Assembly: GCA_030640865.1 (NCBI GenBank)
Contig: DAOWIP010000523.1
Coordinates: 1-7,826 of the forward strand
Length of the DNA: 7,826 nucleotides
Reading direction: 5' to 3'
DNA from: Sedimentisphaerales bacterium
GTDB taxonomy: Bacteria; Planctomycetota; Phycisphaerae; Sedimentisphaerales; SM23-30
Shown: in pieces, positions 1 through 6,386 of the stretch
Layout: each line of letters begins with the position of its first letter
Numbering within the stretch: the stretch's first letter is position 1
Program-made: the position numbers and the translations under genes
The notes under the pieces: generated by a model
The model's database searches: none
The model's input: only the letters and a program-made list of their open reading frames with translations
What the model was told of the DNA's origin: nothing

Positions 1-1318
1 GCACCGGCAGATCGGGATAAGCCGTTCGGGCGGTACTTTCCAGCCAGACTCGGCCATTATGGTAGTTACCATCAATAAGGCTGCCTGTCTCCGCCGAGCC
101 ATCATAGCAGAGCGGGTCAGTCCCGTCAATAATCCGATAGCGATATTGTTTCTCGTCTAACGGACAAGCCTTATTCTCTCGCCGCTCGATCAGGGCTTGG
201 CCGAGGCCGGAATGAACAATTACCCCCTTCGGATGACGATATGCCGTCAGGCACACACCCGGCTGTCGAACCAGCGGATCAGCAATGGCTCTAATCTGTT
301 CGGTGGTGGGCAAACGCGACCACTTTGTACCGTTTTTTAAATAGAGTACCACCCGTCGGCCCGCCCCGTTACACAGCACAGCATCATATTTCCGAAAGTA
401 CCGCCCTCGCTGTATGAAACTCTTTCGTTGGTTCGGTCCCTGCTCGGCAATCCTGAGAGAATGGTTTTTTTCGATTAACTTTCGGATATTCAGGGAGTTT
501 TCCGGTTCACTGTTCGCCATCCCGTGATCCGATATAAACACCAGATGTGTACTGTCCAACAGTCCGCTTTTCTTCAGAGATCCGCAAATATGCCCGATCT
601 GGCGGTCGATATTTTCCAGGCCTTCGCGATAACGCGTCGAATCGGTACCCCAGCGGTGTCCGATCTCGTCTGTAGCGGGAAAATAAGCATATATCAACGC
701 CGGCCAACGCCGACATTTACGGGCAATCTCTGATACCATCCTGAACCGACGTGCCGTCCAGCGATCCACCGTCTCAAAACGTCCGAGAAACCAACATGTG
801 CCCGACTCTGCCCAGTTGGTTATTCGATGGTATGCCCCGCGAGTCAAAGGGGTCTGAATCGTAATACTGAATTGATCGGACAGTATCTCGTAAAAATTCG
901 GCGCCGCATAGTCGTTATCAATGTCCCGATATGTGTCAATAGTGTTGTAATTAATATACAACAGGCGATCTCTATCAAAGAATTTATTGCCCAATATACC
1001 ATGCCGGCCCGGCACAAGTCCGGTCGCGAACGTGGTCGTGATCGCGTAAGTGATCGATGGCACTGCCGTAACGGCTGTTTCAACCAGACAACCTCTTTTT
1101 ACCAGATATTTATCAATCTGGGGCAGCCTGCCGCCCCTGAGCATATCGTTAAACACCTTGTGATCGACGCCATCGACGAAAAAAATTACCGCCTTACGCT
1201 GTGGGACCACCGTTTTCTCATCGATAAGTTGTATGGTACCAAGCTCCGCGCAACCGCAAAGACAGACCAATACCAATAATACCACCGCCGGTAAAACCTT
1301 ATCAATATGTATTTTCAT
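1..1318 (-). CDS. Alkaline-phosphatase-superfamily phosphodiesterase/nucleotide pyrophosphatase-like lipoprotein (C-terminus off the left edge)
   Basis: The reverse strand reads open from the ATG at 1318 to the window edge, giving 439 codons with no stop. Residues 1-23 form a lipoprotein signal: a charged start, a hydrophobic stretch from V8 to L20, and lipobox LCGC with the acylated Cys likely C23. The protein is therefore probably exported and lipid-anchored. The body follows the type I phosphodiesterase/alkaline phosphatase pattern: metal ligand D49 in FFVDGVD; likely nucleophile T90 in VPSITYAITTTFATG, followed by LVPGRHGI; D217 and H221 in ATDEIGH; D264 and H265 in SDHGM. The last metal-binding His expected near the C-terminus (GGHG region) would lie outside the window. 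Family members cleave phosphodiesters or phosphomonoesters using two metal ions; the substrate cannot be told here. The gene follows the PAP2 gene by 53 bp on the same strand and is probably co-transcribed. Its ribosome site is weak (AAGAGA about 10 nt upstream). Confidence 0.88.
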   Translation of the reverse strand, partial: MKIHIDKVLPAVVLLVLVCLCGCAELGTIQLIDEKTVVPQRKAVIFFVDGVDHKVFNDMLRGGRLPQIDKYLVKRGCLVETAVTAVPSITYAITTTFATGLVPGRHGILGNKFFDRDRLLYINYNTIDTYRDIDNDYAAPNFYEILSDQFSITIQTPLTRGAYHRITNWAESGTCWFLGRFETVDRWTARRFRMVSEIARKCRRWPALIYAYFPATDEIGHRWGTDSTRYREGLENIDRQIGHICGSLKKSGLLDSTHLVFISDHGMANSEPENSLNIRKLIEKNHSLRIAEQGPNQRKSFIQRGRYFRKYDAVLCNGAGRRVVLYLKNGTKWSRLPTTEQIRAIADPLVRQPGVCLTAYRHPKGVIVHSGLGQALIERRENKACPLDEKQYRYRIIDGTDPLCYDGSAETGSLIDGNYHNGRVWLESTARTAYPDLPV

Positions 1319-1371
1319 TTTTGTTTGTATCTCTTCGGGGCCTAATAAGGAAAAGAACTCGTGAACGGTTA

Positions 1372-2235
1372 CTACCATCGTTTCGCTAATGCCAGTCCTG
1401 CTCCACCGCTTTGCGGATCGACAAACGGTACGACGGTGAACTCACCGATTCGTATCTCCTCGTTTTTGCAGACGGCATACCCGATGGCCGTTCCGATAAG
1501 TGCTCCGGAGATAACATCGGAAAAATCATGATTGCGTGCGTCGATCCGTTCATAGCCGACGTAGCCGGCAAAGCCCATCAGCGGTACCCCAACCAGCGGG
1601 CCATATTCATTCCAGAGAACCGTCGCCAGTGTAAAGCTGCTGGACGTATGGCCGCTGGGCCAGCCGCTCTCATTACCGTTGGGGCTCTCGGTATGGGCGG
1701 CGGCCTTGAGCATCGTGGTGAATATTCCGTTTAATGCCAGTGCCCGCAGCAGTGTTTTAGAGTTCTCATAGGTTTCCGGTTCTTCCCCTGCCAGGCTTGC
1801 GAAGTACATTGCGCCCGCTATCGCAAAATGGGCACCCGGATTGCCTCCCGCATCGCCAACCGTATCCCAAAAGGTGTTTAGTTGAGAGCCGTGCTTTTCA
1901 TAATGCCGCTGCACCCGGTCGTCGGCGTTTGGCCCATTCAGCGCTATCCCAGCCGCCCCCGCTGCCCCTAAACAGATCAGGCTCACCGGGTTCTTTACTA
2001 ATGCTGTAGTGTCGTCCCATAGCCGCGGGGCAAATTCCTTGCCGTCACGGCCGAAACTCCGCCAGAAATCACCATCGTACGCTGGTCCCTGCCGCTGTCG
2101 CCAGGGAACGTATGATTGGTTCTCCGTGCTCTCCGGCAATTTGGTTATTTGTACCGGTTTTTGAGTGCTGCCGGTTGCGCAACCCATAACCCAACTTGCC
2201 GTCATTACGCAAAGAATAAGAATATACTGTTTCAT
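1372..2235 (-). CDS. PAP2-family (type 2 phosphatidic acid phosphatase-like) phosphatase with lipoprotein signal
   Basis: This 287-residue protein begins with a lipoprotein signal (hydrophobic residues 4-15, lipobox VMGC, C19). PAP2 motif 2 is clear as WPSGHTSS (192-199, catalytic H196). Motif 3 is clear as ER-x5-H-x3-D (R230, H236, D240, followed by VISG). Motif 1, normally K-x6-RP, reads LKAAAHTESPNG: K177 is present but the Arg is Ser184, which is unusual. Hydrophobic stretches lie near 82-99, 136-149, 163-178, 213-227 and 241-255. The C-terminus alternates polar and apolar residues and ends in Trp, somewhat like an outer-membrane strand pair. The family dephosphorylates lipid phosphates, polyprenyl diphosphates or related compounds; the substrate is unknown here. 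Start choice: ATG at 2235 has AAAGGAA (2243-2249) at good spacing. It leads a probable two-gene operon with the downstream phosphodiesterase. Confidence 0.88.
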   Translation of the reverse strand: MKQYILILCVMTASWVMGCATGSTQKPVQITKLPESTENQSYVPWRQRQGPAYDGDFWRSFGRDGKEFAPRLWDDTTALVKNPVSLICLGAAGAAGIALNGPNADDRVQRHYEKHGSQLNTFWDTVGDAGGNPGAHFAIAGAMYFASLAGEEPETYENSKTLLRALALNGIFTTMLKAAAHTESPNGNESGWPSGHTSSSFTLATVLWNEYGPLVGVPLMGFAGYVGYERIDARNHDFSDVISGALIGTAIGYAVCKNEEIRIGEFTVVPFVDPQSGGAGLALAKRW

Positions 2236-2253
2236 CCGTATGTTCCTTTCAGC

Positions 2254-2294
2254 ACATCAGATATATACCCGATGAGTTATATTATGTCTGATGT
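2254..2294. repeat. Inverted repeat upstream of the PAP2 gene (possible operator or leader hairpin)
   Basis: ACATCAGATATA (2254-2265) and TATGTCTGATGT (2283-2294) are reverse complements at 11 of 12 positions, separated by 17 nt. The repeat sits 19-59 nt upstream of the PAP2 start codon, just beyond its ribosome site. A loose minus-strand -10 candidate (TAATAT on that strand) falls within the right arm and spacer, so the repeat could be a binding site overlapping the promoter. As RNA it could instead form a leader stem. No regulator gene is in view. The repeat is seen directly; its function is inference. Confidence 0.5.
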
Positions 2295-2350
2295 TTTCAT
2301 TCAGGAATAGGTATAAATAATCTTTCGCATGTTTTCTTATACTGCAACAC

Positions 2351-2374
2351 GCCTGGAATTGCCAGGTTATTTTT
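2351..2374 (+). terminator. Terminator-like hairpin with T-rich tail
   Basis: GCCTGG (2351-2356) and CCAGGT (2362-2367) form a stem of five perfect pairs plus a G-T pair around the loop AATTG. The T-rich stretch TTATTTTT (2367-2374) follows on the plus strand. The stem is short for an intrinsic terminator. No plus-strand gene lies upstream, so it could stop antisense transcription coming from the two minus-strand phosphatase genes before the FrhB promoter, or it could be chance. Confidence 0.3.
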
Positions 2375-2378
2375 AGGT

Positions 2379-2407
2379 TTGATTGTACGGAATAATATAT
2401 TTATACT
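2379..2407 (+). promoter_or_regulatory. Sigma70-like promoter for the FrhB-like gene
   Basis: TTGATT (2379-2384, 4/6 to TTGACA) and TATACT (2402-2407, 5/6 to TATAAT) are spaced by exactly 17 nt. Transcription would begin near 2414, leaving a leader of about 40 nt before the TTG start at 2455. This is the best plus-strand match in the divergent intergenic region (2236-2454). No comparably good promoter is evident for the minus-strand PAP2 gene. Confidence 0.5.
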
Positions 2408-2454
2408 GGCAGTAAGTTCTGTCCACCGAAAGTTTACGGCGTTAGGTAACCAAA

Positions 2455-3804
2455 TTGAAAAAGTCAGACAGAGATCAAAACATCACGACCATAGTCAGCC
2501 GTGGCTGGTGCAGCGGCTGTGGTACGTGCGCGGCGATTTGTCCTCAAAAGGCGCTGACAATCGAATATACCGCTGACGGCAGATATATCCCCAGGCTAAT
2601 TCAGGGCAAATGCAATCACTGTGCGTTATGTATGAGTGTATGCCCGGCCGCAAACGACAATTTTGATCAGCTCAACCGGTTCGTGTTCGGTGGGATTCCG
2701 GAAGATAAACTTTTAGGACACTATACCAAATGCTATACGGGCTATTGTGCTGATTCGTCTCTGCGGTGGAAGGCCACTTCCGGCGGATTGATAACCGCAC
2801 TGCTGCTTTACCTGCTACGAAGCGGACGGATCGACGGCGCACTGGTAACCAGGATAAACAAAGACGATCCGTTAAAGGCCGAGCCGTTTATCGCACGCTC
2901 GGAAGATGAAATTCTCGCCTCGATCGGGTCGAAATATGTGCCTATCCCTCTGAACCGACTGTTGGATCAGATATTGTCCGAGCAAGGCAGATTCGCTGTC
3001 GTCGGCTTGCCCTGCCATCTGCACGGCATCCGACACGCTGAAATGAAAAACAAAAAACTTCGCGATAAAATCCATTATCACTTCGGCCTGGTATGCTCAC
3101 GAACCATGAGCATCCACGGAACAGAATTTATTCTTCACAAGATGGGTGTTTCTCGCGACGAAGTCGCTGAATTAAAATATAGGGGAGATGGTTGGCCCAG
3201 TGGCATGATAGTCACATTGAAAAGCGGAGAACGAAAATACCTTCCGATGTTGGGCACATGGTGGAGCGAAATTTTCGGTGGTTATTACTTCAGTAACTAT
3301 TATTGTACTTTATGCACAGATCTCTTCGCTGAAATGTCAGATATAAGTTTTGCCGATGCTTACCTGCCGGATATTATCAAGACCGACAAAAACGGAACAT
3401 CAATAGCAATAACCAGAACAACAGTAGGAGACAGGTTGTTGAAAACCGCTGTGATTGATAAGGCTATCGAAATATCCGATTTAAGTCCCGGTGCGGCACT
3501 TCGGTCACAGAAGGCAATGTTACTTTTCAAGAAGCGCAATATTTCCGCACGCGCAGCTTATTTAACTATATTTGGCAAGCTGGTACCAAAAAACATCAGA
3601 CTGAATCAAAACAAATTTTTGCGACCCACTTTGTTGGATTATTTTGCCGCCCCCACAGTTTACGTGAATATTTTTATATCCAAAAACAGGGTACTGAAAA
3701 GATTTTTGAAGTATATACCTTTTACGTTTTTGGTATTGTATCGTAAAGCGTTTAAGCTGTTACTTGCTCCGCATATAAAATCGCAAAGACGAGATGAATC
3801 ATAA
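2455..3804 (+). CDS. FrhB-family (coenzyme F420 hydrogenase/dehydrogenase beta subunit-like) iron-sulfur oxidoreductase
   Basis: This 449-residue cytoplasmic protein has two N-terminal ferredoxin-type 4Fe-4S motifs: C19-x2-C22-x2-C25-x3-C29-P and C53-x2-C56-x2-C59-x3-C63-P. The FrhB body follows, with KATSGG (106-111), GLPCHLHG (184-191), GLVCS (211-215), the pair C284-x2-C287 and DISFADAY (296-303). Family members transfer electrons to or from a flavin or deazaflavin cofactor. Homologues beside polysaccharide genes have no settled substrate, and use of F420 here is not shown. The start is TTG at 2455: an in-frame TAG lies at 2443-2445, no ATG precedes the first Cys motif, and AGGT (2444-2447) sits 7 nt upstream. 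Residues about 355-449 are Lys/Arg-rich with hydrophobic stretches, which may promote membrane contact. The gene converges on the beta-helix gene with a 15 bp gap. It probably belongs with the pyruvyl transferase and methyltransferase genes downstream. Confidence 0.9.
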   Translation: MKKSDRDQNITTIVSRGWCSGCGTCAAICPQKALTIEYTADGRYIPRLIQGKCNHCALCMSVCPAANDNFDQLNRFVFGGIPEDKLLGHYTKCYTGYCADSSLRWKATSGGLITALLLYLLRSGRIDGALVTRINKDDPLKAEPFIARSEDEILASIGSKYVPIPLNRLLDQILSEQGRFAVVGLPCHLHGIRHAEMKNKKLRDKIHYHFGLVCSRTMSIHGTEFILHKMGVSRDEVAELKYRGDGWPSGMIVTLKSGERKYLPMLGTWWSEIFGGYYFSNYYCTLCTDLFAEMSDISFADAYLPDIIKTDKNGTSIAITRTTVGDRLLKTAVIDKAIEISDLSPGAALRSQKAMLLFKKRNISARAAYLTIFGKLVPKNIRLNQNKFLRPTLLDYFAAPTVYVNIFISKNRVLKRFLKYIPFTFLVLYRKAFKLLLAPHIKSQRRDES

Positions 3805-3819
3805 CCTTGCATGCCGAAA

Positions 3820-5361
3820 CTATTCTCGCCACGGTGCTGTCCAAAGCCAGTCGGCGCTCAGTTCCGCCAAATCCAGCATGTTTACAATGCCGTCACGGTT
3901 AATGTCACTCACGATCCGCCATTCGCTAAGGCCGGCCTGTTCTGTGTTACCGTATGCCCCGATATTCACCCGGCCGCCGTTGGGCATAGGCTCATTCATA
4001 GGATTGACCTGCGGATTACCAGCGTCGATACAGGGACTGGTTACATCATCCCTGGCCCAGAGTCCCTTTTGTCCCCCGAACTCGGCCGGATCGACCGGAA
4101 CATAACGGCCAAGCTGCGAACGCAGATGATAATCATCTTCTTCTGGATCGGCAAAACAGGGATCAGCGTCAATATTACCCTCGCCCCAAATTAAGGTACA
4201 TCCAGGCTCGACGTACGCCGCCGCCTCACCTCCCTTTACATCACAGTATGAAACTGTCAATGTTGATGGATGGTTTGTGCTGTGCAACCCTATTTCAGGT
4301 CCAACAGGTGCGATATTATCCCACAGTATGCAATGTTTTATTTCAGAGTTACTACCTCTATATGTACGAATACCACCCCCATCACCATTAGCGGAATTTC
4401 TGGAGATTGTACTGTAGTTTATTGTTACACATCCACCCCAACAAAATATGCCTCCTCCATTATTATTTACTGAATTGTTAATTATAATACAATTACGGAT
4501 TGATGTTGTGTTGCTGCTTCCAACACAAAAAATACCACCGCCATACACAGCACAATTACTCTTTATGATACAATCAATTATTGTCGGGCTTGAACTCAAT
4601 CCACAGAGAATAGCTCCACCTACCGAACGTTCGCCTATACTTCCCAGATTATAGATCAGTCCATATCCATTAGTAATAGTAAAACCATCTAATATGGAAT
4701 CATTTCCCTCACCAGAGCCAAACCAAAACCCGCGATGTGGTTCTGAAGGTGTTCCCTGGCAGTCGATAATGCAGTTTTCCGGGCCGTTCAGGGAACGGAG
4801 TGTAACAGCTTTGCCCTTGAAGTCGATGTCCCGGTTGCCGGCACCGGTGTAAGTGCCGTCGGCAACCAGAATCATATCATCATTCTGAGCACTATCGATG
4901 CTCTCCTGAATACTGTCGAAGGGATGTTCAATACTGCCGTCTTCGCATGGATCGCTCACGTCCGGATCGCCCGGGCCGGGATCGCACGGGGCATCGTCGT
5001 CAACATACAGCCAGCCGCGAATAGTGAACAGATCGTCACTCAAGTCAAAGTCGATTGGATTATCCGCATCGACAATATAGATTAGACATTGGTTCGAGTC
5101 TGCATCCGGAACCAGCCAGTCGTAACTGCCGCTGTTGCCGGCATTGGGCGGATCGACTTCCGACCAGTTTTGGCCGTTGTCGATAGAATACGCAATTATT
5201 ACATCAGCGACACCTGCGCCGCCTTCCCAAATAATGGCATAGGTTGAGCCGGGAGCAATTTTTTCCCCGCCGTTGGGAGCGGTAATAGTCAGGGCCTGCG
5301 AACTGCCCGCCAACATTAAAACCACCATTCCTATCCATAAGGTGTTGCTTTTTCCAATCAT
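3820..5361 (-). CDS. Secreted right-handed beta-helix protein with N-terminal Ig-like (Kre9/Knh1-type) domain and C-terminal dockerin-like repeat
   Basis: This 513-residue protein starts with a signal peptide (K4, hydrophobic 8-18, cleavage likely after SSQA near 23). Residues 24-114 resemble the Kre9/Knh-type beta-sandwich of bacterial surface proteins (APNGGEKIAPGSTYAIIWEGG, then SIDNGQNW and DYxW-like strands). An acidic Asp/Pro linker (120-145) leads to a parallel beta-helix (about 146-400). Its turns begin GGAILC, GGGIFC, GGGIFC, GGGIRT and repeat every 26-28 residues, with Cys stacked at matching positions. The segment TSPCIDAGNP...RVNIGAYGN (441-471) is typical of the end of such helices. 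The C-terminus (486-506) is one dockerin-like calcium loop (D486, N488, D490, D497) ending ADWL, the form common in Planctomycetota. Its role is probably surface adhesion or glycan binding; no catalytic residues can be assigned. ATG 5361 is the first start after an in-frame stop at 5386-5388; GGTGGAG lies close upstream. A strong promoter lies at 5480-5509. Confidence 0.87.
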   Translation of the reverse strand: MIGKSNTLWIGMVVLMLAGSSQALTITAPNGGEKIAPGSTYAIIWEGGAGVADVIIAYSIDNGQNWSEVDPPNAGNSGSYDWLVPDADSNQCLIYIVDADNPIDFDLSDDLFTIRGWLYVDDDAPCDPGPGDPDVSDPCEDGSIEHPFDSIQESIDSAQNDDMILVADGTYTGAGNRDIDFKGKAVTLRSLNGPENCIIDCQGTPSEPHRGFWFGSGEGNDSILDGFTITNGYGLIYNLGSIGERSVGGAILCGLSSSPTIIDCIIKSNCAVYGGGIFCVGSSNTTSIRNCIIINNSVNNNGGGIFCWGGCVTINYSTISRNSANGDGGGIRTYRGSNSEIKHCILWDNIAPVGPEIGLHSTNHPSTLTVSYCDVKGGEAAAYVEPGCTLIWGEGNIDADPCFADPEEDDYHLRSQLGRYVPVDPAEFGGQKGLWARDDVTSPCIDAGNPQVNPMNEPMPNGGRVNIGAYGNTEQAGLSEWRIVSDINRDGIVNMLDLAELSADWLWTAPWRE

Positions 5362-5379
5362 ATCTCCACCGACCTTTCC

Positions 5380-5421
5380 GGTTTTTCAACCTGTAACCTT
5401 TTCTGATATAAGAACTTATAT
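5380..5421 (-). promoter_or_regulatory. Leader hairpins/palindrome in the 5' UTR of the beta-helix gene
   Basis: Two small dyads lie between the predicted transcription start (about 5473) and the ATG at 5361. ATATAAGAACTTATAT (5406-5421) has 7 bp arms around 2 nt; on the transcript it could fold as a six-pair A/U stem with a GUUC loop, and as DNA it could be an operator. GGTTTTTCAACC (5380-5391) reads GGUU-GAAA-AACC on the transcript, a 4 bp stem with a GNRA tetraloop, ending 18 nt before the start codon. I recognise no known riboswitch. The dyads are seen directly; a regulatory role is inference. Confidence 0.35.
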
Positions 5422-5479
5422 TTCCGTCCGAACTGCCGTTTGCGACTTACGATAAAAATCCCAAAAAACACCTTTTATT

Positions 5480-5509
5480 ATTATATCACTTGGCAGGTAT
5501 TCTTGTCAA
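5480..5509 (-). promoter_or_regulatory. Near-consensus extended -10 sigma70 promoter for the beta-helix gene
   Basis: On the minus strand TTGACA (5509-5504) is followed after 18 nt by TATAAT (5485-5480). TGA sits directly before the -10, making the extended form TGATATAAT. All 12 core bases match consensus. Transcription would start near 5473, leaving a leader of about 110 nt before the ATG at 5361. The flanking DNA is A/T-rich, as expected for a strong promoter. On the plus strand, the 5486-5614 side holds no equally good promoter for the methyltransferase; TATAAA at 5572-5577 is the nearest -10-like box but has no convincing -35. Confidence 0.72.
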
Positions 5510-5614
5510 TAAAACTTTCCATATAATATTTAACATTGTTGATTTATATGATTAGTTTTGGTATGGTTGGTTATAAAAGAAGGTCTATACACTGGTTTCC
5601 AAAGGTTGACAAAT

Positions 5615-6265
5615 ATGATATTCAAAAAAACCATTAATAAGCTGGACAACCTGCTTGGGACCGATATATACCGATTCCTCAGCAGGATAAAAAGAAAATT
5701 CGGGAGTACATATATTTCGGATTCTGAAGGGGTTGATTTTTCCTCGCCGGAGATGAAAAGGAAAATCCGGAACCTTATACCGCAAGACGGTAATATAAAG
5801 TTGCATTTGGGCTGTGGAAAAAAGCATTTCGACGGGTATATCAATATTGATTTGAGCGAGACAAGCGCTACCGATCTGGTCTGCAATATAAAGAAACTAC
5901 CCTTTGAAGACAATTCCGTGAAACTTATCGAGACGTATCATGTAATCGAGCATATGCCCAGACACGATTTGCCAATAGCATTGAAAGAATGGTATCGAGT
6001 CCTGATATCAGGTGGTAAATTGATTATTGAATATCCTGATTTCGACGAAACCGCCAGGCAATATCTGGCGGGCAACGAAAGCAGGATAGATAATATTTTT
6101 GGATTGCAGCGATTCCTGGGCGATGCGCATATGTTTGGTTATAACTTCAAAAGGCTGAAAGAACTTCTCGAAGAAAGTGGTTTTGTAAAGACAGAAGAAC
6201 GCCCGCCACAGGATTATCATAAAGAACAGGAACCCTGCCTGAGAGCGGAAGCGTACAAGCCATAG
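5615..6265 (+). CDS. Class I SAM-dependent methyltransferase (Methyltransf_11-like)
   Basis: This is a 216-residue protein when read from the ATG at 5615. SAM-binding motif I is LHLGCGKK (63-70), followed by the acidic strand end NIDL (77-80, D79). The segment around D87 and LPFEDNSV (95-102) and YHVIEHM (108-114) continue the type-11 methyltransferase pattern, with LKEWYRVLISGGKLIIEYPD (123-142) as the following helix and strand. DAHMFGYNF (170-178) and LLEESGF (184-190) close the fold. Small enzymes of this kind often methylate sugars or sugar nucleotides in polysaccharide loci; the acceptor is not determinable here. Start choice: the frame stays open to a TTG at 5558, but ATG 5615 has AAAGG (5601-5605) about 9 nt upstream and is the better start. 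The pyruvyl transferase gene follows on the same strand after 121 bp, consistent with shared transcription. Confidence 0.85.
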   Translation: MIFKKTINKLDNLLGTDIYRFLSRIKRKFGSTYISDSEGVDFSSPEMKRKIRNLIPQDGNIKLHLGCGKKHFDGYINIDLSETSATDLVCNIKKLPFEDNSVKLIETYHVIEHMPRHDLPIALKEWYRVLISGGKLIIEYPDFDETARQYLAGNESRIDNIFGLQRFLGDAHMFGYNFKRLKELLEESGFVKTEERPPQDYHKEQEPCLRAEAYKP

Positions 6266-6295
6266 GGGTTGCCCTTCAACTATACATAACGTGTA

Positions 6296-6370
6296 TCGAA
6301 AAACCATGTCGTTCGGCTTGCAATTCGGCAGCACTAAACGAGTTGCAAAATGACTAACACGGTTTTTTCA
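6296..6370. repeat. Long imperfect inverted repeat filling the spacer between the methyltransferase and pyruvyl transferase genes
   Basis: The left arm (6296-6327) and right arm (6339-6370) pair around an 11 nt loop (6328-6338). The loop-proximal 10 positions pair throughout, one as G-T (TTGCAATTCG with CGAGTTGCAA). The middle is mismatched. The outer part again pairs as AAAAACC with GGTTTTT, plus TGT with ACA. The A-run on the left and T-run on the right resemble a bidirectional terminator. It ends only 3 bp before the ribosome-site region of the pyruvyl transferase (GGAACGGG, 6374-6381), so it could also modulate translation, or it may be a repetitive palindromic element. Function is inference. 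Confidence 0.5.
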
Positions 6371-6386
6371 TTTGGAACGGGTATGA

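Noticed and set aside
827..1279. Plus-strand open frame of 150 codons
   Set aside because: It lies entirely opposite the phosphodiesterase gene, whose minus-strand translation contains the family's metal-binding and nucleophile motifs. The plus-strand protein has no recognisable features.
1411..1734. Plus-strand open frame of 107 codons inside the PAP2 gene
   Set aside because: It is antisense to the conserved PAP2 motifs 2 and 3 and has no credible ribosome site or domain.
3794..4194. Two overlapping plus-strand open frames after the FrhB stop
   Set aside because: They are antisense to the dockerin and C-terminal part of the beta-helix gene, which is well supported. No domain is visible in them.
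5503..5527. Plus-strand promoter TTGTCA/TATAAT before the methyltransferase
   Set aside because: The spacer is only 13 nt, too short for sigma70. The same bases are explained by the minus-strand consensus promoter region.
5606..5611. Perfect TTGACA box just before the methyltransferase ATG
   Set aside because: No -10-like sequence lies 16-18 nt downstream, and a promoter here would start transcription inside the gene.
5558..5614. TTG-initiated 19-residue extension of the methyltransferase
   Set aside because: There is no good ribosome site before 5558, whereas ATG 5615 has AAAGG at workable spacing, and the extension adds no known domain part.
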